NCBI GenBank assembly: GCA_964528445.1
Contig: CAZGSL010000015.1
Coordinates: 1-54,107 of the forward strand
Direction of reading: 5' to 3'
DNA: 54,107 bases
DNA from: JAXHMM01 sp964528445
GTDB taxonomy: Bacteria; Bacteroidota; Rhodothermia; Balneolales; Balneolaceae
The position numbers and the translations under genes are program-made. The notes beneath the pieces were generated by a model, which searched no databases, was not told the origin of the DNA, and saw only the letters and a list, made by a program, of their open reading frames with translations. Below, piece after piece: positions 34,002 to 43,119 of the stretch; position 1 is the first letter of the stretch, and every line of letters starts with the position of its first letter.

Positions 34002-35987
34002 ATGATCGAAACCCAAAAAAATATATCCGGGGAGGAAGCTCTTCAGCTCTACCGGCAGCTGCTGCTTCCGCGCAGCATAGAAGAACGCATGCTGAAGCTG
34101 CTGCGACAGAACAGGATCAGCAAGTGGTTTTCGGGAATCGGGCAGGAGGCGATCGCTGTTGGCGTGGCCCATACCCTCTCCTCGGACGACCACATCCTGC
34201 CCATGCACCGCAACCTGGGTATTTTTACCACCCGGGGAGTCGATCTATATACGCTTTTCTGTCAGCTGCTGGGGAAAAAGGACGGATTTACGGAAGGAAG
34301 GGACCGCTCTTTTCATTTCGGTACCCTGGAGCACAACATCGTGGGAATGATTTCCCACCTGGCCGCCACCATGCCCATAGCCGACGGCCTGGCCCTGGCC
34401 GGCAAGCTACGCGGATCTAACCGGGTGGCCTGCAGCTTCTGCGGGGACGGGGCTACCAGCGAAGGCGAGTTTCATGAGGCTCTGAACCTGGCGGGGGTAT
34501 GGGAGCTTCCCGTGATATTCGTGATTGAGAACAACGGGTACGGGCTCTCCACCCCCACCGACGAGCAGTTCGCCTGTGACCATCTGGTGGAGCGCGCCAA
34601 GGGATATGGCCTGGAAGGTCTGCGAATTGACGGAAACGATATTTTCCGGGTTATGGAGACCGTGGAATACGCTCGCGACCGGGCCCTGGAGGGCAAACCG
34701 GTACTCATTGAAGCCGAGACCTTCCGGATGCGCGGCCATGAAGAGGCCTCCGGCACCTTCTACGTGCCCGACGAGCTTTTCGAGGAGTGGAGTGAAAAGG
34801 ATCCTGTCGACCGTATGAGGCATTGGATCCTGGAGAACGGGATGGCCGGCGAGGAGAAACTGGAGGACATCCGCCGGGAGACGGAAGATCTTTTTGCGGG
34901 ACCTCTTGAACGCGCCCTGGAGGCACCGGACCCCGAATTTGATGAGCAGACCGAGACCGGGGATGTGCTTGAACCCCACTCCCATCCCCCCTCTTCCCCC
35001 TCTCCCAACGGAACCTCCTCCGAAAAGCGCTTCGTGGACGCCATTCAGTTTGCCCTCCGCAACGCCTTTGAAGAGGACGAGAATTTTGTGATCATGGGAC
35101 AGGATATCGCCGAGTACGGCGGCGTATTTAAGGTGACCGAGGGATTCGTGGAGGCGTTCGGTAAGGAGCGTGTTCGCAACACGCCCATCATCGAGGCGGG
35201 AGCTCTAGGCGCGGCGGTCGGCCTCAGTCTTGAGGGGTTTAAACCAGTGGTGGAAATGCAGTTCGCCGATTTCATATCATGTGGTTTTAACCAGGTGGCA
35301 AACAACATCTCCAAGGGACACTACCGGTGGATGCCCCCGCTCAATATCACCATCCGGGCTCCCCACGGTGCCGGGGTGGGAGCCGGCCCCTACCACTCCC
35401 AGTCGCCCGAAGGTTGGTTCATGCAGCACCCGGGTCTCAAAATCGTGGTCCCCTCTACGCCCGAGGACGCCCAGACCCTGCTGTACAGCGCCCTCCACGA
35501 CCCCAACCCGGTGCTCTTCTTTGAACATAAAAAACTGTACCGGAGCATTCGTTCGGTCACACCGGATTACTGCGAAGCTGAACCGCTGGGCAGAGCCAGG
35601 ACACTGCGGGAGGGTTCGGAGGCCACAATTTTCACCTACGGGCTGGGGGTCCACTGGGCCCTCGATCTCGCGGATGAGTACAGTGAGAAGGGGTTTTCGC
35701 TTGAGGTGGTGGATCTAAGATGCCTGGCGCCGCTTGACGTAGACGCGGTACGGTCGTCGGTCGGGCGGACGCACCGCGCACTCCTCCTGCAGGAGCCCTC
35801 GGCCACGCTCGGTCCCATGAGCGAAATATCGGCGTTGATTACCGAACACTGTTTCGAGGATCTGGACGCCCCTGTTGTCCGTTGCTCCTCCCTGGACACC
35901 CCGGTCCCCTTCAACTCCCGGCTGGAGGAAGGCTACCTGGCCAGCAGGCGTATGCGCGGAAAACTGGAGGAACTTCTCAGATACTAG
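34002..35987 (+). CDS. Fused alpha-beta 2-oxoacid dehydrogenase E1 (branched-chain type)
   Basis: Thiamine-diphosphate enzyme that decarboxylates 2-oxo acids and hands the acyl group to a lipoyl E2. Residues 1-315 are E1 alpha (WFSGIGQEAIAVG; TPP motif GDGATSEGEFHEALN with NNGYGLSTPT). Residues 340-661 are E1 beta (FAL-RNAF...GQDIAEYGGVFKVTEG; PHGAGVGAGPYHSQSPE). A Pro/Ser-rich linker at 320-338 joins them. Fused E1 genes of this kind are common in the FCB group and usually annotated as 2-oxoisovalerate dehydrogenase; pyruvate or acetoin cannot be excluded. E2 and E3 genes are not in the window. The upstream DNA is A-rich with no Shine-Dalgarno site. Confidence 0.92.
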   Translation: MIETQKNISGEEALQLYRQLLLPRSIEERMLKLLRQNRISKWFSGIGQEAIAVGVAHTLSSDDHILPMHRNLGIFTTRGVDLYTLFCQLLGKKDGFTEGRDRSFHFGTLEHNIVGMISHLAATMPIADGLALAGKLRGSNRVACSFCGDGATSEGEFHEALNLAGVWELPVIFVIENNGYGLSTPTDEQFACDHLVERAKGYGLEGLRIDGNDIFRVMETVEYARDRALEGKPVLIEAETFRMRGHEEASGTFYVPDELFEEWSEKDPVDRMRHWILENGMAGEEKLEDIRRETEDLFAGPLERALEAPDPEFDEQTETGDVLEPHSHPPSSPSPNGTSSEKRFVDAIQFALRNAFEEDENFVIMGQDIAEYGGVFKVTEGFVEAFGKERVRNTPIIEAGALGAAVGLSLEGFKPVVEMQFADFISCGFNQVANNISKGHYRWMPPLNITIRAPHGAGVGAGPYHSQSPEGWFMQHPGLKIVVPSTPEDAQTLLYSALHDPNPVLFFEHKKLYRSIRSVTPDYCEAEPLGRARTLREGSEATIFTYGLGVHWALDLADEYSEKGFSLEVVDLRCLAPLDVDAVRSSVGRTHRALLLQEPSATLGPMSEISALITEHCFEDLDAPVVRCSSLDTPVPFNSRLEEGYLASRRMRGKLEELLRY

Positions 35988-35997
35988 TGCCCTCTTT

Positions 35998-36261
35998 TCA
36001 CCCGTATGTTTCGCACATCTTTTCAAGGGCAAGTTTCAGGGCAAATCGGCCTTCCAGTCCGTCCGGGGCTTTTTGTGGTTTCAACCGATCCAATACTTGC
36101 TTTCCGAACACCACCTTCCTGAAATACCGCAGCGCCTCCCTGTCCTCCCCGAGATAGGCGACGAGAGCCTTCTCCTCTTCCCGAGTGAGTGTGCCGTCGA
36201 TGAATCCGCAAATGTAGCGATCCAGATTTTTCCGCACCCTCTCGCTTTTCCCGACCTCCAT
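35998..36261 (-). CDS. Small anti-sigma-like protein
   Basis: 87 residues, helical and charged. Its IDGTLTREEEKALVAYL...DREALRYF pattern matches the N-terminal region of the membrane protein at 748-1659 (IDGEVSEE...YI...D...Y), the helix-bundle part of anti-sigma factors. There is no transmembrane segment and no zinc motif (only Cys18 and Cys84). It lies 151 bp downstream of an ECF sigma gene on the same strand, so it may be its antagonist; this is inferred from context and a short pattern. Confidence 0.55.
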   Translation of the reverse strand: MEVGKSERVRKNLDRYICGFIDGTLTREEEKALVAYLGEDREALRYFRKVVFGKQVLDRLKPQKAPDGLEGRFALKLALEKMCETYG

Positions 36262-36412
36262 GGCAACATCATTTCATTAATAGCTGTCTTTGTGAGATAG
36301 ATACACCGCTATCCGCCAGATGTTCCCTCAGGCGCCGGGAAAAAATATTATAACTTGTAAACTTGCCCGTTCCGAAGTGCTCGGGTACCTGATTTCATAG
36401 AAAAGAAAGCCG

Positions 36413-37006
36413 CTAGACGTAGGAGGCGAGAATATCCTGGAGGCCGGCCCTGCCGCGGTTGATCCGCGATTTTACCGTACCCATCGGCGTATCGGTGACT
36501 TCCGAAATCTCTTCGTAGGAAAGCTGCTGGAAGTCTCGCAAAATCACCACTTCCCGGAAATCCTCGTTCAGTTCCATCAGGGCCTCCTGCAGCATCTCCA
36601 TGGACATCTTCTCCTGGAGCTTCTTGTCGGGAAGTATGTTTTTGTCCACGAGCGACATGGACCGGTCGTCCGGATCACTGGGATCCTTGTGGATGGTCAC
36701 CATGGTCATGCGCTTTTTTTTCTTGTAGAGGCTCCGGGCCAGGTTGAGCGCGATGGTATACATCCAGGTGGAGAACCGGGCAATGCGCTCATAGGAGTGC
36801 TTGCTCCGGTGCACCCTCAGGAAGGTTTCCTGGACGAGATCCTCGCAATCCTGGTGGTCGTGCGTGTAACGGTAGAGAAAATTGTGCAGGCGATCTTTAT
36901 AGCGGCCAAAAAGCTCGTTAAAGGCTCTCTCGTGGCCTGATTGGAAATGCTCCATCAACTCCTCGTCGGACAGTTCCTTTGCGCGTGCAGGTGTGAGAGC
37001 TTCCAT
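36413..37006 (-). CDS. ECF-type RNA polymerase sigma factor
   Basis: Sigma-70 family group 4 protein. Region 2 (residues 25-90) includes HDHQDCEDLVQETFLRVHRS and RFSTWMYTIALNLAR; region 4 (about 135-195) includes EVVILRDFQQLSYEEISEVTDTPMGTVKSRINRGR, the -35-binding helix-turn-helix. 197 residues, typical. Lies 70 bp after holA. The likely regulator is the small gene downstream. The regulon is unknown; in the FCB group such factors often serve envelope stress or as general-purpose factors. Confidence 0.92.
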   Translation of the reverse strand: MEALTPARAKELSDEELMEHFQSGHERAFNELFGRYKDRLHNFLYRYTHDHQDCEDLVQETFLRVHRSKHSYERIARFSTWMYTIALNLARSLYKKKKRMTMVTIHKDPSDPDDRSMSLVDKNILPDKKLQEKMSMEMLQEALMELNEDFREVVILRDFQQLSYEEISEVTDTPMGTVKSRINRGRAGLQDILASYV

Positions 37007-37076
37007 GACTACCCCTGATTGAGTTGGCGTTTGCGAGGCGGCTCACCAACTCAGCGGTCCGGAAGCTCCGAAGGCG

Positions 37077-38141
37077 TCAGTTGATGATCCGCTTGATCAT
37101 CAGGAGAAAGATCGATGAGGGGTCCATAGCCGAAAATCCTTTCGCGGCTCTGTCCGCGTCCAGTAATGCCTCAAACACCCTGGGCATCTCGCCGAGGCTG
37201 AACCGGGAGGCGTCCTCCCAGAGCCTGTTGAAGTACCAGCTGTTGCCGATACCCATCTCCTGCTGCACCTCTTTCTTGGTATTTCCGCTGGCAGCAAGCC
37301 GGCGAATTTGCCAGATGTTTGAGAACATGTTGTAAAAGAACCCCACGGTACGAATAACTTCTCCCGTGTCTGCCTTTGATACCTGCAACATCTGTTCCGC
37401 AATGAACAGGGATTTTTCCAAGTCCCGCTCAACCAGGGCGTCTTTCAGCTCAAACACCGAATATTCCCGATAGAGGCCGATTACATTTTTGATGTGCTTT
37501 TCGTTTACCGTATCCAAAGTGTCCACAAAAGTACACACTTTATCTATTTCAGTGGACAATAACTGCAGGTCGCTGCCCACATACTGCGCCAACATCTGGG
37601 CGGCGGCCGGCTCAATATTTTTCCCATGCTGTCCCTTTGTCCACTGAATAATCCAGTCGGGAAGGCGATAGTCGGGGATCTCCTCAAACTCGTGGAAAGA
37701 GGTGTTCTTATGCTTTTGAAGTGCCTTCCCGATCCTGGTATTGCCGGATGGCTTCCTGGTATCTATAATTGCCAGCAGCGTGGTGGGATTGGGCTGCTCC
37801 ACATAGGATATGAGATCGTTGACATCGCCGCCGGAATCCGAACCAGTCGCGACTATCTCTCCCAGGTTCTTAAAATCGCGCAGGATGACCACCCTCTTTT
37901 CGGCCATCATCGGGTAGCTCCGGACGATGGAGAGTAATTTTTCCGGGGTGATGTCCCGGCCGTAGAGAAGGTCGAAGTTAAAATCCCGGTGCTCCTCGGG
38001 CACCAGTCCCTCCACCTCCTTCTGGAGCCGATCCAGGAAAAACTCCTCCTCCCCGCAAAAGACATAGATCGGCTTGGCGGGTCCGGATTTCAGTTCCCCG
38101 CGCACTTCGTTGTACAGTTCTATACTGGTCTTTTTGGCCAA
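37077..38141 (-). CDS. holA: DNA polymerase III subunit delta
   Basis: Clamp-loader wrench that opens the sliding clamp. The N-terminal domain begins with the typical IYVFCGEEEFFLDRL (residues 24-38), then NFDLLYGRD, ADKRVVILRDF-like AEKRVVILRDFKN, the central YVGSDLQLLSTEIDKV and the C-terminal collar AKGFSAMDPSSIFLLMIKRII. 354 residues. There is no ATG; the start is the TTG at 38141 (MAKKTSIELY), since stops lie upstream in frame. Follows asnS by 40 bp. Confidence 0.92.
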   Translation of the reverse strand: MAKKTSIELYNEVRGELKSGPAKPIYVFCGEEEFFLDRLQKEVEGLVPEEHRDFNFDLLYGRDITPEKLLSIVRSYPMMAEKRVVILRDFKNLGEIVATGSDSGGDVNDLISYVEQPNPTTLLAIIDTRKPSGNTRIGKALQKHKNTSFHEFEEIPDYRLPDWIIQWTKGQHGKNIEPAAAQMLAQYVGSDLQLLSTEIDKVCTFVDTLDTVNEKHIKNVIGLYREYSVFELKDALVERDLEKSLFIAEQMLQVSKADTGEVIRTVGFFYNMFSNIWQIRRLAASGNTKKEVQQEMGIGNSWYFNRLWEDASRFSLGEMPRVFEALLDADRAAKGFSAMDPSSIFLLMIKRIIN

Positions 38142-38181
38142 ATTATGTCAGGACAACGTTTTCGTGGTTTATAGAGGCGCA

Positions 38182-39681
38182 TCAGGGTCGCAATCGCCCC
38201 ATCATCCGGGGGAAAGGAATCGTCTCACGCACATGCCCGAGACCGCAGAGCCAGGCCACAGTCCGCTCCAGTCCCAGTCCGAAACCCGAGTGAGGCACCG
38301 TCCCGTACCTGCGCAAGTCCAGGTACCAGTCGAAGACTTCCTCGGGCAGATCATGTTCGTCGATCCGCCTCCGGAGCGTCTCCAGGTCGTCTTCCCGCTC
38401 GCTGCCGCCGATAATCTCCCCGTAACCCTCCGGCGCCAGCATATCCACGGCCAGCGCCAGTTTTTCGTCCCCCGGATCCCGTTTCATATAGAAAGCTTTT
38501 ACCTCGGCGGGATAGCGGTGCACGATGATGGGCGTCTCGTACTTCATGGTGAGAATGGTCTCGTCGCTTCCGCCGAAGTCCGCACCCCACTCAAACTCCA
38601 GGGCCGATTTTTTCCATGTTGGTATATTGCGCAGGTCCTCTTCGATCTGGTCAACCCGGCCCGATATCTCCTTGATCCGCTGATCGATCCGGGCCTTCCT
38701 CCCCTTCTTCGCCTGGCCCCTCTCGCTTTCCAGTTCGTCCCGTTCGCGGTCGAGTTCGTCACGCTCCTTCAGACGGGACTCCTTCATCCGGTCCAGCATC
38801 TCCGCGGTCTCTTGGCTCTTCAGCGTCTCAACCGCCTCGCTGTAGGAAATGCGCGGGAAAGAGTCCGCCTCCACGGTTTTTTCCAGGGCGCCGGTCTCCC
38901 GCTCCAATTCCTCAAGTTCATCTTCGCACCGATCCAGTACCCGTCCGACGATGAATTTCACAAAATCCTCCGCCAGATCCATATTCATCTCCAGATCATA
39001 AAAAGCCATTTCGGGTTCGATCATCCAGAACTCCGTAAGGTGTCGCCGGGTCTTGCTTTTCTCCGCCCGGAACGTCGGCCCGAAGGTGTAAATCAGGCCG
39101 TGCGCCATCGCCATCGCCTCCCCGTAAAGCTGGCCGGACTGGGTCAGGTAGGCCTTCTCGTCGAAATAATCGGTTTCAAAAAGGGTGGTGGTGCCCTCCG
39201 CCGCATTGCCCGTGAAGATGGGGGCGTCCATCTGGATAAATCCCCGCTCCTGGAAAAAGGTGTGGATGGCGTAAATGATCTCGTTGCGTACCCGCATGGC
39301 CGCCCACTGTCGCTGGCTGCGCAGCCAGAGGTGGCGGTTCTCCATCAGGAACTCCACCCCGTGGTCCTTGGGAGTGATGGGATAATTTTCCGCTACCTGG
39401 ATCACGTTGATGGCGGAGACCTGCAGCTCGTATCCGCCGGGGCTCCTCTCGTCCTCCACCACCGTGCCGGTTACCTCCAGCGAACTCTCCTGCCGCAGGG
39501 AGTCGGCCGCATCCCAGGTCTCCTCGTCCACGTCGTCCTTCGCCACCACGCACTGGCAGATCCCCGAGCCGTCCCGGAGTTCAAGGAAATAGAGATTTTT
39601 GCTGCTGCGGTAATTGTAGACCCACCCCTTCAAGGTGACGGACTCCTCAACGTGCTCGGAGAGATTGCGGATATAGATCAT
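38182..39681 (-). CDS. asnS: Asparaginyl-tRNA synthetase with coiled-coil insertion
   Basis: Charges tRNA-Asn. N-terminal OB-fold anticodon domain (residues 1-100), then a class II core: FRAEKSKTRRHLTEFWMIE (motif 2, 204-222) and GFGLGLERTVAWL (motif 3, 466-478). Between the FPRISYSEAVETL block and FEWGADFG there is an extra, highly charged helical segment at about 290-353, predicted to form a coiled-coil hairpin, which the E. coli enzyme lacks. 499 residues versus 466 in E. coli. First gene of an asnS-holA-sigma cluster. Confidence 0.94.
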   Translation of the reverse strand: MIYIRNLSEHVEESVTLKGWVYNYRSSKNLYFLELRDGSGICQCVVAKDDVDEETWDAADSLRQESSLEVTGTVVEDERSPGGYELQVSAINVIQVAENYPITPKDHGVEFLMENRHLWLRSQRQWAAMRVRNEIIYAIHTFFQERGFIQMDAPIFTGNAAEGTTTLFETDYFDEKAYLTQSGQLYGEAMAMAHGLIYTFGPTFRAEKSKTRRHLTEFWMIEPEMAFYDLEMNMDLAEDFVKFIVGRVLDRCEDELEELERETGALEKTVEADSFPRISYSEAVETLKSQETAEMLDRMKESRLKERDELDRERDELESERGQAKKGRKARIDQRIKEISGRVDQIEEDLRNIPTWKKSALEFEWGADFGGSDETILTMKYETPIIVHRYPAEVKAFYMKRDPGDEKLALAVDMLAPEGYGEIIGGSEREDDLETLRRRIDEHDLPEEVFDWYLDLRRYGTVPHSGFGLGLERTVAWLCGLGHVRETIPFPRMMGRLRP

Positions 39682-39883
39682 CGATTTTGCCTTCAGTTTA
39701 GGTATTGCAGACTGCGATTAAAGTACGGAAGAATAGCGGTTATTGGAGCTCAAATCAATGGCAGGGCAAGAACGCAGTTGCTTCTTTCGCTTGCTGGATA
39801 TCAGGATGAAAGGCTAGACACCGAACACAAATAACAGCGCGTTCAGCTCCAGGAAATGGTGGAACGGAAATGGTTGTGCCAGT

Positions 39884-41845
39884 TCAGGAAACCGCTTTTT
39901 TGTACTGTTGCTTGGCCAGGCGATTACTATAGTGCCAAAGTCCGAATATAATGGCCAATACCGAAATCTGGGCCAGCAAGGTTGGCCATGTGGCGTAAAT
40001 TCCCAGCGTGGGAATGCTCCAGTTTGCTGCAAGGCTTTCGATATTCATATAGCCTGCCTCCTGGAGGCTGCGAATTCCCTTGCCTACCAGGATGACCGCC
40101 AGGACGGCCAGCATAAGTGAGGAATACCGGAATACCTGGCGTATTGGAATATTTCGGGAGACCTTGGTGAAAACGAAACCAATCCCCGCAATAATCAGTG
40201 TTACGGTAACCAGGGCGGCGAAAATCCCTGCCCCTCCCCCGGGGGATTCCAGCTGGATGGAGGAGAGGAAAAGGATAGATTCGAAGGCTTCGCGAAAGAC
40301 GACAACAAAAGATAGAAAGGCCAGTCCCCACAAGTTCCGGCTACTCAACAGGTTGTTCACCCGCTCACTGATAAAGCGCTTCCATTGCTGGACATGGGAT
40401 TTACTGTGTAGCCAGAAACCGATATACAGAAGCAGTACTACGGCGATTCCGGCTCCGATCGCCTCCATGAGTTCACGCTGGAGGGAACTGAAATCGATCA
40501 GAGATTGAAGGAGAAACCACCCTCCTATTCCCGCGAATATGGCGGCTATCCACCCACCGTGCACATACCGTGCGGGATATTCAGCATCGACCGAACGCAA
40601 TACGTTCAGAATGACCATAATAATAAGAAAAGCTTCCAGGCCTTCCCGAAGCAGAATGGATCCGGCCAGGATGAAGTTCATCCAGAAGGTTTGGTCTTGA
40701 CGGGTGAGAAGCTGCCGGGCTTCCTCGACCGTTCGGGAAGCCGACTGTATTTGCTCATCCAGGCTTGAAGGGTCCTCCCCGTTTTGAATGGCCGAGCGAA
40801 CCGACAGCATTTCGGATTCCAGCTTTCGTACCATTCCCGCATCCGATGCCCTGATCCTGCTTTCCACAGGTTCCACGCCTTCCAGGTATGCATCGAGGGC
40901 AAAGTTCAAGGCCCTGTCTTCATTCCCCTGCGAGTAGGCGGATCCCGCCTGATCGAGCAGTGTAAGCGCCTGGGCCAGCGTATTTTCCGTCGAAACGGAA
41001 GCAGGGTCGGAAGTCAGTCCTCGCACCACGGCCAGTCCCTGGTCCGGATCAATATTCTTTGACCGGAACAGATTTTTCCACTCTTCGTTCGACATCAGCG
41101 AGACGGTACGCAAGGAGGCGGTATCCTCCACCGCTGCTCTTATACGTGAACGCAGTGAATCAGGCATGCTGTCCGAGTAGCTGAGGGCATTGAGGTAAAA
41201 AGCGACGTCCCACACTTCTTGTTCACTCAGTTCGGAAAAGGCCCGCATAGAGGTGCCCTCCAGTCCCAGTTTGACCGTATGGTAGGCCTGGACGGGAGAC
41301 ATACCGTCGGTGTTGGCCGTATCGAGGAAGTTGGTCGGCGGTGGATCCAGCTGGTCCGCCAGCGGTCCGTCACCATCTCCCCTAGCGCCATGACAACTCT
41401 GACATCGCTGCTCGAAAATACGTTGCCCGCTTTCCAGGTCCGGCCAGCTCTGAGGGGTAACCCGCACCAGTCCCAGTGCCACAATTCCGCTTCGCAGTCG
41501 GCCGGTAAGTCTGTTCACCTCATTCCCGGCCGACGTATCATCAATGACTCCCTGCAGTTTCCCTATAGGTTCCGACAGATCGGAAAACGCAGGCCGGTCG
41601 ATGGTTCCCTCCAGTTGGCCGTGCAGGTCAGCCACCTGTTGGCTGAAATTGCGCATCTCGCGATACTCAAAATCATTGATGACCTCTCCCTCCTGCACGG
41701 CATTGGAATAATCCTTCCCGATATAATCCAGCAAGTTTATGAGGGTACGGACCCTCTGTTTGGTGTCTGGTGAAGGTGACTGGGCATATACCTCTATGGA
41801 TCCGAGGAACAGAAAGCCAGCAAGCAGGGGCACCAATCGATACAT
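39884..41845 (-). CDS. Cytochrome c-FTR1 iron permease fusion
   Basis: Signal peptide (1-22), a helical periplasmic region, and a c-type cytochrome domain with CQSCH at 148-152 and axial Met200 (GTSMRAF). A second helical stretch follows, then the FTR1 permease (about 385-650, seven membrane helices) with both iron-binding REXXE motifs (REGLE and REAFE). FTR1 proteins move ferric iron, which comes from oxidation of ferrous iron; here the attached haem domain could pass those electrons on, replacing the separate ferroxidase of other systems. Fused forms of this kind occur in Bacteroidota and Proteobacteria. An ATTTA/TAAAT palindrome lies 17 bp upstream of the start. Confidence 0.88.
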   Translation of the reverse strand: MYRLVPLLAGFLFLGSIEVYAQSPSPDTKQRVRTLINLLDYIGKDYSNAVQEGEVINDFEYREMRNFSQQVADLHGQLEGTIDRPAFSDLSEPIGKLQGVIDDTSAGNEVNRLTGRLRSGIVALGLVRVTPQSWPDLESGQRIFEQRCQSCHGARGDGDGPLADQLDPPPTNFLDTANTDGMSPVQAYHTVKLGLEGTSMRAFSELSEQEVWDVAFYLNALSYSDSMPDSLRSRIRAAVEDTASLRTVSLMSNEEWKNLFRSKNIDPDQGLAVVRGLTSDPASVSTENTLAQALTLLDQAGSAYSQGNEDRALNFALDAYLEGVEPVESRIRASDAGMVRKLESEMLSVRSAIQNGEDPSSLDEQIQSASRTVEEARQLLTRQDQTFWMNFILAGSILLREGLEAFLIIMVILNVLRSVDAEYPARYVHGGWIAAIFAGIGGWFLLQSLIDFSSLQRELMEAIGAGIAVVLLLYIGFWLHSKSHVQQWKRFISERVNNLLSSRNLWGLAFLSFVVVFREAFESILFLSSIQLESPGGGAGIFAALVTVTLIIAGIGFVFTKVSRNIPIRQVFRYSSLMLAVLAVILVGKGIRSLQEAGYMNIESLAANWSIPTLGIYATWPTLLAQISVLAIIFGLWHYSNRLAKQQYKKAVS

Positions 41846-41861
41846 GGGATTCTTTGTCGTT

Positions 41862-41880
41862 ATTTAAAATCAGTCTAAAT
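41862..41880. promoter_or_regulatory. 19-bp AT-rich palindrome upstream of the FTR1 gene
   Basis: ATTTA and TAAAT arms separated by 9 bp, in the promoter position for the iron permease gene. Spacing and length resemble Fur or DtxR-type boxes, but the match to a known consensus is poor. Confidence 0.3.
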
Positions 41881-41942
41881 ATAAAAAAGACAGTTTGCTT
41901 GATGCAACGTTCCTTTGTGAGATCGTCAGTTGCAAGTATTGT

Positions 41943-43016
41943 TCAGTCCAGGGGAGTTACCACGATCCGGTCCAGCAGGACCGTCCCATTGCCCTGCAGT
42001 CGCAGCCCCACGCTGCCAGCCGACGGAGCATTTCCGTGTCCGTGAACCACCATCTGGCGGTCGATATACCCTCTGAAATGAGTACCGTTGCCTACCGTCC
42101 TTACAAAGAGCATGCCCGAGCCGGAATATGACTCCTCGGCAAATATCTGCCGGCTGCCATTGCTCACACGTCCCTGCGCAACGGTGTCATCGGTAGTGAG
42201 GGTAACAAAGTCGTAGTTTTGTGCGTCCCGTACGTGGTTGACCAGCGATAACTCCCCCTCGAAATCCGAGAAATCCAGCCAGTAATCGACCTGCACATTC
42301 TGCACGGAGTCGCGGGTCACAAAGAAAACGGGACCTTCCGAAAGATTCAGCCTCAGCAGGTTACTGTCCCCGCTGCTGACCACTTCCGGCTGCAGGTCCT
42401 CCGCCCCTCCCTGCAGCCAGCGAAACCGCTCCAGAAAGGTGCTTACGCCATTCGGTCCAACCGGCCAGCTCCAGGCCCCGTTCCCGGAGATGCTGAATGA
42501 ACTGCCAGCGGACGCGAGGCTGTCCGCCGCCATGGCATTCGTTTCGGATTCCTGCTCCACCAGCGAACCGGTACCCGCACCGTAGCCAAAGACCATCCGG
42601 GCCCCATGATCTCCCGTCTCGTAGAGCATAAAAACCCCGGGCAATGCAAGTATAAACAGGAGCAACCGAACGGCTTTCCGTTCAAACCGGTCATACCAGT
42701 GCACAGCTAAGCGAAGAAGGACATACAGCCCGAAAAACCAGACCGTCCACCACGCCCAGTCCGCATGCTCGTTAAGTACCGACTGGGCGCCGGCCGGCAG
42801 GAAAATGCTGTCAGCTGCCAGGGTGCCTGTATAATAGGCAACGAGGCCGCTGATGGCGCCGACGGCGTACAAGGCGGTCGTCTTGATACTGTCCCACCAC
42901 TTGTCAGGCAGAAAGAAATTCAGCAGGTCCGCCAGCACCGCCAGCAACAGGAGGGCGATGGGAAAGTGAACAATCATGGGATGAAGATTCGGTGCCCATT
43001 CCGGCAGAAGTTCCAT
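41943..43016 (-). CDS. DUF2231 membrane protein with beta-sandwich C-terminus
   Basis: The N-terminal 150 residues form four membrane helices starting with NLHPMIVHFPIALLLLAVLA, the DUF2231 signature; such proteins are often near cytochrome or metal genes. After about residue 180 the chain becomes periplasmic and beta-rich, with GSGMLFVRTVGNGTHFRGYIDRQMV and SVGLRLQGNGTVLLDRIVVTPLD, a layout like the concanavalin/LamG-type domains of DUF1080 proteins. No catalytic residues identified. Lies between cusB (103 bp) and the cytochrome-FTR1 gene (97 bp) on the same strand. Confidence 0.7.
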   Translation of the reverse strand: MELLPEWAPNLHPMIVHFPIALLLLAVLADLLNFFLPDKWWDSIKTTALYAVGAISGLVAYYTGTLAADSIFLPAGAQSVLNEHADWAWWTVWFFGLYVLLRLAVHWYDRFERKAVRLLLFILALPGVFMLYETGDHGARMVFGYGAGTGSLVEQESETNAMAADSLASAGSSFSISGNGAWSWPVGPNGVSTFLERFRWLQGGAEDLQPEVVSSGDSNLLRLNLSEGPVFFVTRDSVQNVQVDYWLDFSDFEGELSLVNHVRDAQNYDFVTLTTDDTVAQGRVSNGSRQIFAEESYSGSGMLFVRTVGNGTHFRGYIDRQMVVHGHGNAPSAGSVGLRLQGNGTVLLDRIVVTPLD

Positions 43017-43119
43017 ACAAGCGAGATTTGGTTCAGATTTCTGTACGTACCCCCATTTAAGCCTATTTCGACCAATTAAACAAGAGTACGCAGGTTCGCG
43101 GTTCGATTTACCAGCTCTC

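Noticed and set aside
38074..39834. 586-codon plus-strand frame opposite asnS
   Set aside because: Antisense shadow of asnS and the start of holA; no family resemblance, composition follows the complement of the real genes.
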